A stretch of DNA of 64,000 nt from Blasia pusilla (GCA_050084515.1 CM114274.1:29078001-29142000); one strand, 5' to 3'. Counted from the first letter of the stretch, positions 24,778 to 35,105 are shown. Made by a program: numbers and translations. The notes: a model not told the origin generated them from the sequence alone.

Positions 24778-25271
24778 TGTCACATCTAGGTAGCCGATAG
24801 GTCGAGATCTATCGTGGATAGGGCGTAGGAGCCACCGAACTATCTTGAGTGTAACTTTGTCCCACTCGTGTCGGATAAGGTTGAGAATAGGTCCATTGTG
24901 TCAGGAACGTTGTTTCTAAAAACTTTTATGTTGAGGTCTTTCACAGCCGGGTGACTTGTTGACCAGGTCACCCACCCTTGGTAACCTGTGCGCGCACGTT
25001 ATCAAGGGGAGGGCTATTTTTAGGGGAAGAGCCTTTTGGCTCTTCCTAACCCTATATAAGAGAGGAAGATGGCTTTCCTAAGCCATATTTCTCATGTTGG
25101 GCCGTTGGAGCACCTCTCTTGTATGTGTGTGAGATAGGACTAGGATGCTAGCATCCACATTCCTTGATAGCACAGGGTGAACGAGGCTCGATATGCCGAT
25201 GAAGATTGAGGAGTGGAGTTTTAGGCCAGGTGTGCCATTTTTACTACTCTTTATTTTTACATGAGAAACAT
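24778..25271 (+). repeat. 5' LTR of gypsy 1
   Basis: It starts TGTCACATCT, as does the LTR of the related gypsy 2 (58870, minus). It contains a perfect 9-bp hairpin (25025-25033 with 25038-25046) just upstream of a TATA box, TATATAAG at 25053-25060. From 25094 on it matches 33071-33230 of the 3' LTR. The inner end is placed just before the primer-binding-site-like sequence. Confidence 0.75.
25053..25060 (+). promoter_or_regulatory. TATA box of the gypsy 1 LTR promoter
   Basis: TATATAAG lies in the middle of the LTR where a Pol II TATA element is expected, with transcription probably starting about 30 bp downstream. A perfect hairpin with TTTT loop ends 7 bp upstream. Confidence 0.6.
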
Positions 25272-25290
25272 GTCAGGGGGCTCGTGGGAA
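25272..25290 (+). promoter_or_regulatory. Primer-binding-site-like sequence of gypsy 1
   Basis: GGGGGCTCGTGGGAATTC follows the LTR end. It resembles the class of PBS that begins GGGGGCTCGT in other LTR elements. The tRNA primer is not assigned with certainty. Confidence 0.45.
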
Positions 25291-27272
25291 TTCGTTGTTT
25301 GCAGGTAGGCAAGGGAGTTGCCTTGGTCGGGAGCCCCTGGAGACGCGTGTGTGGCGGGTGTTGGTCATTTTTCGGTTCGGAAGGCCGTGGGCGAAAGCGC
25401 TGTCCGTTTTTCTCAGATTTTGCTGGTGCGGATTGACGGGGGACAGCAGTAGGATGTAGCGCAGGTTGTGACGGTAGGTGTAGCGTTGTCTAATAGCGGG
25501 AATTTCGGGAGTAACTAGGAAGGAGAGTTAGGGCTTGTAGCCAGAGGGAGGCTATCAAGTAAATGGTGGCTACGGTTTAGGGCTATAGAGTATGTAGCGG
25601 CAAGAGATACGTAGGTGGTACTTACAACTGGTAAAGAGGTGCACGTGGGTGTAGTATACGTGTACACTTGCGAGGATGTAAGGGCCGTGTCCATAGGGAC
25701 ACGCGCCAGAATATGAACCGGAGTTTTGCACAAGAGTGTGCAGAAGTGGCAAAAGGAGCCACATCTAGGTGAGAGTGGGGAGCCGCATAGCGCCGCGTGC
25801 CCTAAGATGCGGAGAAGCAATCAGCGTAGCCCAAAGAGAGCTGGGTCAGCCCCTACAGTCGCAGAGGTTAAGGGGGCTGAGCGGGAGCTAAGGCAAGAGA
25901 CGGAAGGAAGCGGGAGGAAGGAAGAGCCATTAAGGCTCTGAGGGTCTAGGGCAGGTACCTTCGTACCTACAAAGTACGGCCTACTTAAGGGGGAGCCATG
26001 ATGGCTCCTAAAAAGCAGGAAAGAGGGTACGAACGAAGGGGGAGAGAACAAGGCCCGGCCTCATAGGGCCACGCGTCTAAGGGAGTAAAGAGAGAGACAG
26101 GTAGGGAGAGGAATAGGGCCGAGTGCCCATGGAGGAGGAGCTCCAAGGGTGCAGACGGGTCCACGAGAATCATTAAGACTCCAAAGATGGAGGAAGAGGG
26201 ATGGGCAGGTGTGCGCGCATAGGGCCGTGTGCCCAAACGGGGAGAGACAAACGGATGGAGGAGAGCGTTGGACGGAGTAGAGATGGCTTTACATGGTAGG
26301 AAGGGTGACATGGTTGTAGGGCCGACCAGGTTGAGCAGTGAATGTGGTATGTTGGTGATTGGAGAGTTACAAGGTAGGGCAGTCCAACATGGGACTATAG
26401 CTACATCGTTAAGGCCTGCGTTGGGGTTTTCGGAGTCGGATGGAAGATTCATGATGTATAGACTTGAGGCTCTGATCCGATGGATGGTGAGATTGTGAGT
26501 TGCATCGATAGTTCATGAGAAAGTGCTGGAGGTAGAGATGCAAGAGCTGATGCCGACGGGTTGTCCACATCCACTGACGAAAGGTTCAAGGTGTGGTCGA
26601 GGAGAGTGTCGTATTGCAGAGGTTGTCATACCATATGGAGGAGTGAGTGTTGATGGTACGTAGGTTGGAGGGCGTGATCAGGTTATCCATTCGAGTCCCT
26701 TTTCCCCCACTTGTCGTGTGTGATTGAGAGTGTTGGGTATTGGATAGTAGCTGGTGCTAGGTGGGTGCAATGATGGTGACGAGTGTAGACTCTTTTCATG
26801 TGTAGCATATTAGTGGATATACGTCGGTTACGGCGTAGGGGTCGCATGTATGACCCGAGAGGTTAGGTGAGTGTCGCTAGGTTAGGTGAGTCAGTTGGGA
26901 GGCTCATGGTGAGCCCAAGTGTTGAGTGTGCGTGAGGCCGGGTGTGTCATTAGGGGATTGACGTTAGCATAGGTGAGCTAGGGAGGAGTGTTGGAGACTC
27001 TCGGTGAGTCTGAGTGCTTGAGCGGGTGAAACAGGGTTGTCATCACGGCGTTCTTCTAGGTTTCAAAAGAACAGGGTAGTGCGAGCAGTAGTAGTGGAGT
27101 GACACGGAGTGGAGTGAGATACCGATGAGTTACGAGTGAGGAGCTACCTCGACATCCATCCATGGCTGGATCGTCATCACTAGACACCGGGTCTGGTGAC
27201 GAGATTGCAGACGGAGGCAGTATCACTTGGGAGGAGATGGACGACATGGGCCATTGAGGCCTGTGTCATTTC
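25291..27272 (+). other. Gypsy 1 untranslated leader with repeated hairpin motifs
   Basis: About 2 kb of G-rich DNA with no convincing protein. A degenerate motif of the form CATAGGGCCGNGTGCCC occurs about five times (near 25681, 25786, 26062, 26112 and 26218). Small perfect hairpins occur too: CGTGTCC-atag-GGACACG near 25687, AGAGCC-N5-GGCTCT near 25923 and GGAGCC-N5-GGCTCC near 25992. Such a leader could hold packaging or dimerisation signals, but no function is shown. Confidence 0.55.
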
Positions 27273-28427
27273 TTGGGTGCACTGGGCACCATCGACTTAG
27301 ATGATTTTATCCAGGAGTTCAACATGTGGTGCGACTTCCAAGAGATACGGACTCCGACACGATTGAACCCTTTCATGGCATGGAAGGGTTTGTTCCAGCA
27401 CTTGGAGGGTCCTTCGATGGATGATTACATGGAGTTTCGGTCACTATATTCAATAGAGATCGATGCCTGGAGGATGTATTGGACTGCACGGTATGTGTCC
27501 ACTAGTGGTCGCGAGGCATATGATGGAATTGTGAGAGGAGAGAGACCCACACCATCAGCCCGGAGACTAGATGGAGAGGAGAGCAATGAGACAGGCGATG
27601 TGGCAGAGACCTCTCGTGGTAGAGGCCACCCCTCAGCCATTTTACAAAGTGGAGTTCTTCCGCAGTTTGGGAAGAGCTACCGGGCGTCTTGCACTTGACA
27701 AGCGAAGAGTCTCTGAGGATTTTGAGCGACGATTGGGTGAGAGTCTGAGAGAGGCATTCACGCACATGGGGTTCTGGACCGCGAACTACGGAGGAGAGTC
27801 CGAGATGCGGTGCTGATTCACACAGCGAAGCCCACATTGAAGGTGGTCTTTGAGTTGTCTAAGCGTATTGAGCTCAACATGAGTGAGGAGCAGGTAGTGA
27901 CTACTGGATGTTCTCAAGAGTCGACGGGTCCACAAGCGACGATGACCCCACAGGTGCCACAGCGAGCACCGGTAACACGGGAGCAGGCCAGTGTGCCTAG
28001 AGAGCAGGGCGAGTATCATGAGCCTATGAGGCAACGACCCGTACCTACATATATTTCCCAACAGGGATCGATGTTGTCTGGTTGGACGTGTGGAGGGGCT
28101 CATCGGCAGAGAGACTGCACACAACATGGGAGAGGACCACGAGTGCCTCTGATTTCTCAGGAGCCACACAGGATGGCTCCACCACAGCACCAGTGTGACT
28201 ATTGCCATAGATATGGTCACACTAGGGATAGGTGTTTTGGCCTTCGTGGAGAGGCGCGTCCAGAGGTAGGCCGAGGGCTTGGGGGCAGTCATCTTGGAGG
28301 AGATCGGGAGTTCTTCCTGGACGTGGTGGTAGAGGACCACCACGAGCCAGAGGAGATGGAGCAGGAGGACCAGAGCCGACACTTCTCTCACGCATCGATC
28401 ACTTGGAGTAGAGGATTTCTGCCATGA
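27273..28427 (+). pseudogene. Gypsy 1 gag (capsid and CCHC nucleocapsid)
   Basis: The first part, 27273-27698, has GTIDLDDFIQEFNMW and LFQHLEGPSMDDYMEF. Gypsy 2 has a near match (FQYLEGAPMDDYQEF), which supports it as real capsid coding sequence. The second frame, 27810-28427, carries a zinc knuckle CDYCHRYGHTRDRC of the CX2CX4HX4C type near 28195-28240, followed by a glycine- and glutamate-rich tail. A frame break near 27700 separates the two. Gag would form the virus-like particle and bind genomic RNA. Confidence 0.82.
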
Positions 28428-29533
28428 TGATGATGCAACTTAGGGAAGGCACGGACCTGCGAGCAACTAGTATGACTCCAGCTCTTACCTCTTACCCTGA
28501 CCCGGGTGAGGATCTCGCTAGTATGGGGTTTATGTGTAGCGCAGCCCAGGTTGAGGCAGCTGCAGTGGTGACTCGAGGTGCTGCGGGAGGCACCGAGCCA
28601 TTGAGAGGTGGAGTTGAGATTGACCCACCAGAGGGGACCGATGGGCGGCAGGCTAGGGTTCTAGAGTCATTCACATTGTCGGAGGCACTACACACACCAT
28701 CCATGGTGCCTCGACGACGAGCGGTGCCTATACTTCAGGCAGGTACGTCGACATCACGAGGAGTTGGAGTGACAACTCCTATGCCGACTCAAGTGGAGTC
28801 AATGTCGACCATAGTGTTGGAGGTGGCCACCATAGTGAGTCAAACTCCACTATTTTCCGCCATAGAGTTGGTGACGTTGGGAGTTGGACCAGCTGAGGTG
28901 TTTCGGCTGGCTGCCACGTTGTGTGAGCATGGAGAGGTGACTGCTTCTTGTTTAGGGGTAGTTGACAAGGTGGTGGAATTGCCCTCAGAGCCGGTGCTCG
29001 GGACGTTTCCCACAAAGTCATGGCATGCGGCGGCGGCAAAGTTGGTAGATATGCTAGCTCGACCAGCCATAGAGCAAGTAGTGGTGACACATGGAGTAGT
29101 ATTGATGGATAACTGAGCTGGAGTATTTTGCTAGGTTAGTCCCACGGGGACGGTATACCACCCGTAGCGCATCCTACTTGATTCGGGAGCGTAGCCCTTG
29201 ATGTTAGGGAAGGCGGCGTGTTTAGCGTTGGGGTTACGGAAGGCCGACATTGAGCCTTGTCCCTTCCAAATACAGACCTCGATTGGGGGCGTGTCACCCA
29301 TGCAGTTTATGACTCGACAAGAGATAGTTGTCAGAGTCCAGCTAGAGCATGCGACGGATAGTGCTATGGTGCGCACACGTGCGATTACGACACCAGCTGA
29401 GTTCTATGATGTGTCGGTGGGGAATACAGTGTTATATCCCCTAGGATTCATCCTTGACTTCTGCGAGGAGACTGTTGCTTATCGGCTAGGGTGGCGGTCA
29501 GGTGACGGGCGGATGAGTCAGTTACCCGTGTAG
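28424..29533 (+). pseudogene. Gypsy 1 aspartic protease region
   Basis: The frame 28424-29116 is a linker rich in threonine and valine. Its end matches the equivalent part of gypsy 2 (a shared ARPAIE motif before the protease). The catalytic motif LLDSGA is at about 29174-29191 and is followed directly by a TAG (29192-29194) where gypsy 2 has CAG. The rest of the domain, 29198-29533, reads MLGKAACLALGL, PFQIQTSIGG and GNTVLYPLGF, typical of a retropepsin fold. The frame continues into the methyltransferase. Confidence 0.82.
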
Positions 29534-29569
29534 TTAGCGGGACGAGGTGGTCAATCACAAGGCGAGTCT

Positions 29570-31057
29570 GTGACCACGTTGCCAGCTTTCACACATAGTG
29601 TTAGATGGCCAGGAGAGTTGTTGGAGGGGAAGGCATATGCGGAGGATGTCCCAGTAGTGGATAGTCCCACGGAGAGACAGGCCATGGCGGGTGTCTCTTC
29701 CCATGTTGGCGAGACCTCTTCACCATTGTGGGGTACGACTCGAGAGCTACATAGGAGTGCCGACGACCTTTTGAGGCATGCGTGGAGTCATGCCTTTATC
29801 CCGGAGCAGCGAGAGTCATGTGGAAATTGTGCTCTTGGAGTGAAGACGTTGACCCCACAGGATACCACACCCATTGTGTGGCAGTGGCCAGAGGAGGGTG
29901 TTAGGGTGTTAGATCTGTTTGGAGGGATTAGCACCGGATTAGCTGTAGTATTGTAGGCGAGCATACGGGTGCATTAGTACCTTTATGTGGAGAGAGATGA
30001 GACCATGCGGCGAGTATCATTACATCACGTGGCGAGATTGGTCTAGAGGTATCATGAGTTGTTGCCGATATCTGCAGTACGGGGATATCAGCATACACTA
30101 CCCGCCGACATCTCTTTGGTGGGGGCGCAGGATCTGGATAGAACTGGCACCATTCATTTGGTGATTGCTGGATGGCCATGTCAAGGTCACTCATCAACTG
30201 GACAAGGATTTGGATTGTAGGATCCGAGGTCAGGGATATTTTGGGAGATGTTGCGAGTAGTACGACACTTGCAGGAGAGTCAGAAGTGTTCTTCAACGTA
30301 CATTTTGGAGAACGTGCCGTTGTTGGGACACACATGTGCACGTGTGATGACGAGTGTGCATCAGGTGAGGTCTTGGTTGGGACCTGCTGTGTTGTTAGAT
30401 GCAGCGAGAGTTGGATCACATGTCCATCGTCCATGACTATGGTGGACAAACCTGATACCATTAGAGGTACTGAGTCGAGCATACAATGGAGTCCAGAGAG
30501 CACCACATTTCATAGTGGATGCTATTTTGGGCTCAGGGCGTTGATCTCATGTGGTGACACAGGATGATAAACCATCGTTGGCCATGGCCAATAGGGTGGG
30601 GGAGTTGAGGGTAGCCTTACCTACGTTGGTGAGCTTCTCAGCATCCGGTGCCTTTCATCAGGGAGGGCCAGGCATGATTTGGGATGAGGTGACCGGAGCA
30701 TTGGAGGATCCTACAGCAGATGAGCGCGAGCGCGCCATGGGGTTCGCTACCGGTACTACGGCGGTGCCAGGGATGACTAAAGCATTCCCGAGACAGGTGC
30801 TGGGGCAGGAAATGGACCTCAACTGTCTCACATGGATAGTCAGCCTAGGTATGGCTGCGCAGAGATGGATGCGAGTGTCATCCATGCCGTCACGTCCACG
30901 AGTTGGACCATTGCCTATAGGGTCTGAACAGGCATTGGCTGGGGGCGAGACGAGGAGAGATAGGCACCCATGGACTTCCTGGGACGTCGTTCGAGCGGAG
31001 AGTACGAAGGCGGCCAGAGTAGCACATGTTCATTTTTGGATGTGGAGCATGGTGTAG
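29570..31057 (+). pseudogene. Gypsy 1 C5-cytosine DNA methyltransferase domain
   Basis: All motifs lie in one reading frame, the same as the protease. Motif I is VLDLFGGISTGL (29906 on). Motif IV is VIAGWPCQGHSSTG, with the catalytic cysteine codon at 30179-30181. Motif VI is ILENVP (Glu-Asn-Val at 30308-30316). Motif VIII-like HQVRSW is near 30360, then VGSHVHRP and LWWTNL near 30420-30455. Motifs IX-X are ERERAMGFATGTT and VLGQEMDLNCLTWI, ending near 30840. This would transfer methyl groups from S-adenosylmethionine to cytosine C5. The FGGIxTG start and the spacing recall the DNMT3/DRM type more than CMT/DNMT1, which is an inference. Stops inside: TAG at 29954-29956, two more TAG up to about 30045, TAG near 30214, and TGA near 30436 and 30545. 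It lies between protease and RT, so it is element cargo and not a host gene. Confidence 0.88.
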
Positions 31058-31149
31058 GAGGTCAATGTGGAGTGGTTGTTGCGGAGGTGGCTAGGATTGC
31101 TACATAGCAACCAAAGCCAGAGGTTGCGTCCTCTCTGAGTAAGGTCACG

Positions 31150-32181
31150 ATGGAGACTTGGGAGCCTGTGATAGGTCTCAAGTTGATAGGAGGAGAGCGA
31201 CAGCAAGTTCATAGGTTTTTGAGAGGGCATGTCAGTTGTTTTGCCTTCAGTACGAGAGACTTGGGTACGTTGAAGGATCCGGGGATACGGATTGAGTTGG
31301 CTAGTGATACACAGATCTTTCGTCGACCCTTCAGGTATTCTGATATGGAGCGAGCCTTGATTCAGAGCAGGAGTCAGAACTTGTTGGAGGTAGGACTTGT
31401 GGAGTTATCACATGGGGAGTATGCATCTGCCACAATCGTGCCGGCGAAGAAGGATATGTATGGCAATTGGACGAATAGGCGGATGTGTGGAGATTACCGT
31501 CCTATCAACCGACAGACGAGGTCAGATCGGTACGCCATGCCTACCCTTGAGGAGATCTTTGATGCGGTAGGGCATGCAAAGATCTTATGTACTTTAGATC
31601 TCTATGTTGGCTATCATCAGCTTCCTATCAGGTTGGAGGACAAGGAGAAGACAACATTCTGGGGGATAGATCGATTTGGGAGAGATTTCTTGTAAGAGTG
31701 GCGGTTCTTACCATTTGGGTTGAAGAACGCGCATGCAAAGTTTCAGAGAGTGATGGATAGGATTCAGGCTGGCTTGGAGTTTGTACCATGTTACATAGAT
31801 GATATTCCTATCTTCAGTTCCACGGTTGAGGAGCATGAGCGACACCTGGAGGAGGTGTTTTGGCGATTGCAGTTACATGGACTAAAGTTATATCCAGGCA
31901 AGTGGAGATTCTTTCAGGAGCAGATTGAGTATTTGGGACATACCATATACTCGAGTGGGTTAGGCGTTCAGCAGACAAAGGTAGAGGCTATTGCGCACAT
32001 TCCACGCCCTACAGATGTGAGTCGAGTCCGAGCATTTCTTGGACTGGCGAACTTCTATCGACGGTATGTCAAGGGTTTTAGTACGATCGTAAAGTCTTTG
32101 ACCTTGTTGACGAGACTTGATCCGGTTTGGTTGTGGGGGATGATCAGGAGCGAGCATTTTAGGAGCTCAAGGACATGTTGA
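31150..32181 (+). pseudogene. Gypsy 1 reverse transcriptase
   Basis: Two same-frame blocks, 31150-31695 and 31720-32181, are separated by a TAA after RFGRDFL near 31695. Motifs in order: ATIVPAKKD, RRMCGDYRPINRQT, ILCTLDLYVGYHQLPI, RFLPFGLKNA, VMDRIQ, then the catalytic YIDD box as CYIDDIPIFS (about 31790-31810), LGHTIYSSG and RAFLGLANFYRRYVKGFS. This is the Ty3/gypsy RT palm, copying element RNA into DNA. LYVGYHQ replaces the usual LRSGYHQ. Confidence 0.93.
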
Positions 32182-32933
32182 CGTCCTTACCCATTTTACA
32201 GAGACCGGTTAGGGGTCACCCATTCCAGTTACATACGGATTGGAGCATGTTGGGTCTAAGAGCAGTGCTTACTGAGAGGGATGATGAGGAGAGAGAGTTC
32301 GTTGTGGCTTACGTGAGCCGATCGAACAACATTGCAAAGGCAAAGTACATCTCCTACAAGGGAGAGTGCTTGGCTCTAGTGTGGGCCATGGCACATTTCA
32401 CGTGCTATTTATTCGGCAACCCTTTCACACTTATTAGTGATCATCAGCCGTTGAGGTGGTTGATGGAGTCTGACAATCTTACGGGAAAGCTTGCCAGATG
32501 GGCTCTATTACTACATGAGTATGAGTGTAAGATGGTTCATAGGCCAGGTCGGCTGAATCAGGATGCGGATGGGTTGAGTCGTAACCCATGTCCAAGTCAG
32601 AGAGACGACACAAGAGCTCGATGGCATGGAGAGAGTGATGAGGAGATGGTGCCCGGTTGGCATGCATCTGCCTATCTTTGTTGGTTGACTATGGTAAGTC
32701 AGCCACAGGTGATGACTTTAGTGGTGGGGTTGGATGATGAGTCTTTGGATCCGGAGGTCAATGAGGAGGCGACAGGTGGTCGTGATATCCATGACGACGT
32801 GGAGGTTGTGGAGTTCTTGCGCACTGGTGTCATAGCGAGCATAGTGAGTGCTAGGGAGCGGCATATGTCATGTCTAACCCCCCCTCTTGATGTAGTTCCC
32901 ACCGGACGATGGATGTGCCCGAGATGTGTATAG
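32175..32933 (+). pseudogene. Gypsy 1 RNase H followed by a half PHD finger
   Basis: The frame overlaps the RT block in another phase (one frameshift). RNase H shows FQLHTDWSMLGL, YVSRSNN, YKGECLALVWA, ISDHQPLRWL and HRPGRLNQDADGLSRNP. After an acidic linker the frame ends HMSCLTPPL, VPTGRW and MCPRC (32862-32930). This is the second half of a PHD zinc finger (His-x2-Cys, then C-x2-C). The first Cys pairs are missing, and so is the integrase. The simplest reading is a deletion joining the RNase H linker to the middle of the PHD finger. PHD fingers read histone H3 tails. Confidence 0.85.
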
Positions 32934-33000
32934 GGTAGTAGGTCATGTTAGAGAGATATGATATCTTCTATTTGGAGTTAGGGGGGTCTACCTGCCAGCT

Positions 33001-33237
33001 AGGGGGGGCGGTTGTGTGATCTCCATGTATATGTATCAGTTGATTTTTGTACATGTGTGGATCGACCCGTGATGTTGGGCCGTTGGAGCACTTCTCTTGT
33101 ATGTGTGTGAGAAAGGACTAGGGTGCTAGCGTCCAGATTCCTTGATATCACATGGTGGACGAGGCTCGATATGCTGGTGTAGATTGAGGAGTGGAGTTTT
33201 AGGCCGGGTGTGCCGTTTTTACTACTCTTTTTTTTTT
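33001..33237 (+). repeat. Polypurine tract and abnormal 3' LTR of gypsy 1
   Basis: AGGGGGGGCGG at 33001-33011 is the polypurine tract. The following LTR starts TGTGTGATCT rather than TGTCACATCT. It has only about 59 bp before joining at 33071 the part homologous to 25094-25250 of the 5' LTR. The U3 promoter part with its TATA box is absent. Confidence 0.65.
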
Positions 33238-33293
33238 GTGATCTCCATGTTTATGTATGAGTTGATTTTTTTACATGTATGGATCGACTCGTG
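33018..33293. repeat. Direct repeat flanking the 3' LTR tail (A-B-A arrangement)
   Basis: A segment of about 55 bp at 33018-33070 (GTGATCTCCATGTATATG to GGATCGACCCGTG) recurs at 33238-33293 with a few changes. Between the two copies sits the LTR-homologous block 33071-33237. Confidence 0.8.
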
Positions 33294-34004
33294 TGTGGGG
33301 AAGATCGGTGTTGTGTGGTGTAGATGTGACCAGCGATATATGTTGTGTAGCGATATATATGCGCACGATAGACTGGTCTGAATAATTGATGCAGAGCAGA
33401 TGTCATACTGATTGAAGTTGTAAAGTGAGTTGCCATACTCTTTAAGAACAAAAAATACCAGTACTACCAGCAAGAACGCAAATGTGAAATGCTTGAAGCA
33501 AATGTGGTAATCTAATGACATTCAAGAAGGTAATGTGCCTATGTAGTAACATGCAATATGAAATGAAACAACATCCAAAATCTGAGAAGATATAGAATCC
33601 AGGTACGCGGTGCCAAATTGAGAATTCAATACATAATATAAGTTATGGTTTGAAGGTTTAGTTGGATTTGAGAACTATGGCCGAAAAAAGTTCAAAAAGT
33701 TGTGCATAAGATCTTCTAACATGCATTTTGTAGGAAGTATATAAATAAGAGTCATATGCGAAGCTCATGGAGTTTGCAAATCAAAGCAAGAACAAGACAA
33801 AATTAGAAGAAAGCTCTACTCTTAAAGAAGAGATTCATCGAGACTAATATGAAAGCTTAGAAATTTGGGTAGGAAAATGTGTCATACCTTAGTCAAAGAT
33901 CATGCGCACTTGCGTTTTCTTGGTAAGCTTGCAAGAGCTCCTGGCTGGAAAGAATCCAAGTCAATAAGAGTGTCTGCAGAGGACACTTATGATTTTACAT
34001 AATC
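33294..34004. other. Non-coding spacer between gypsy 1 and copia 1
   Basis: AT-rich, only short unrelated frames. Nothing recognised. Confidence 0.5.
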
Positions 34005-34009
34005 AAAAT

Positions 34010-34320
34010 TGTGGAAAACTACTAAAGAAGCATAATTGGTGGGAAATCGCTCTCACACTCACACATCACCATGAAGAACAAAATTGCAATGAGGGAATGA
34101 GTGAAGGCTGGTCCTCTTCTCAATTATAGAGGGTATGTACAAGCAACCCTAACCCTAACCTTAATCATAGTCTCGAGTTAGACTAATTATGATTAACTAA
34201 CCCTAGTTAAGATAATCACGCTTATCTGACTAACCAAGATTAAACTTCCATACTTTGTATGAGTACCAAATATAGCAGTTTAGGTGTCTCATGAGCTTGA
34301 CTGTAACTCAATCTTCAATA
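34010..34320 (-). repeat. 3' LTR of copia 1 (left copy)
   Basis: 311 bp, beginning TGTGGAAAA and ending CTTCAATA on the plus strand. It aligns along its length with 37709-38021 and includes an AACCCTAACCCTAACC stretch. Confidence 0.93.
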
Positions 34321-35105
34321 CTCCCCCTCAACCTCATATCGATATCTCTAACGTCTACATCATTTCTAAACATTTCAAACTTATCTCTAGACAATGATTT
34401 TGTAAAGATGTCAGCAATTTGCTGATCTGTACGTATACACACAAGATCAATTTCTCCTGCAAGCACTTTCTCTCTGATAAAATGATAGTGCACCTCAACA
34501 TGCTTTGTACGAGCATGAAACATAGGGTTATTAGCAAGCTTGATGCTACTAATATTGTATGTATATATTACACTAGGTCCTAAGGTACTAACACCAATCT
34601 CAACAAGTAATCGATGAAGCCACACCGCCTCACTTGCTGCATTGGTTGCTCCTCTGTACTCAGCCTCTGTTGCAGATAAAGCATCTGTAGGTTGCTACTT
34701 TGAAGCCAAACTTATAGTTGCGCTTCCCAAAGTGAATGAATAATCAGATGTGGAGTGTCGATCAGACATGCTTCCTGCCCAATCAACATTTGTGAATCCT
34801 TGTAATTGAAAATTCGGAGAAGGTTCAAATTGAAGACCGAATTGAATAGAGAATTTCACATAACGCATAATCCTCCTCACAACATCAAGGTCAGGTTTTC
34901 GAGGTGCTTGCATAAACTGGATCACTAGGCCAACACCATAGCTCAAATCTGGTCTGGTTATAGTTAGATAGATCAAACTTCCAACCATGCGCCTGTACAT
35001 ATTAGAATTTGCAAGCAACCCTCTTTCATCCACTCTTAGCTTCACACTCTGGTGCAACGGTGTAGAGATTGGCTTACAAGCTCTTATACCATATTTTGAA
35101 AGCAT
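34308..35105 (-). pseudogene. Copia 1 RT C-terminus and RNase H
   Basis: The block 34695-35105 has ISTPLHQSVKL, YRRMVGSLIYLTITRPD and MQAPRKPDLDVVRRIMRYVK, the connection domain of copia RT. After a stop at 34692-34694 (where a Lys is usual), the RNase H end 34308-34691 reads SATEAEYRGATNAASEAVWL, HARTKHVEVHYHFIREKV and ADIFTKSLSRDKFE. These are diagnostic copia motifs. The frame ends just inside the 3' LTR. Confidence 0.93.
34321..34335 (-). promoter_or_regulatory. Polypurine tract of copia 1
   Basis: On the minus strand GGTTGAGGGGGAG directly precedes the 3' LTR and would prime plus-strand DNA synthesis. Confidence 0.8.

Larger units (their letters stand above)
24778..33237 (+). mobile_element. 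Ty3/gypsy LTR retrotransposon encoding a DNA methyltransferase (gypsy 1)
   Basis: Order on the plus strand: 5' LTR, PBS, about 2 kb leader, gag with a CCHC knuckle, aspartic protease, C5-cytosine methyltransferase, reverse transcriptase, RNase H, half a PHD finger, polypurine tract, shortened 3' LTR. Protease-RT-RNase H order with no integrase before RT, together with the RT sequence, fits Ty3/gypsy. No integrase is present, and it has probably been deleted between RNase H and the PHD remnant. Gag, protease-methyltransferase, RT and RNase H lie in different frames with internal stops, so the copy is defective. A second member of the family occupies 52186-58870 on the other strand. Confidence 0.9.

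Noticed and set aside
25206-26498. ORFs in the gypsy 1 leader on both strands
   Set aside because: G-rich composition reduces stops on one strand; no conserved match in the gypsy 2 leader.
27502-28391. Long minus-strand ORFs opposite gypsy 1 gag
   Set aside because: They are shadows of the plus-strand coding sequence.
29570-31057. Host DNA methyltransferase gene or bacterial restriction-modification gene
   Set aside because: It is in frame with the protease and followed by RT of the same element, and a second copy has the same arrangement. No host-type regulatory domains (BAH, chromodomain, UBA) are present.
34140-34170. Telomere-like AACCCTAACCCTAACC stretch (again near 37845)
   Set aside because: It is part of the copia 1 LTR, present in both LTR copies, and only two to three units long.
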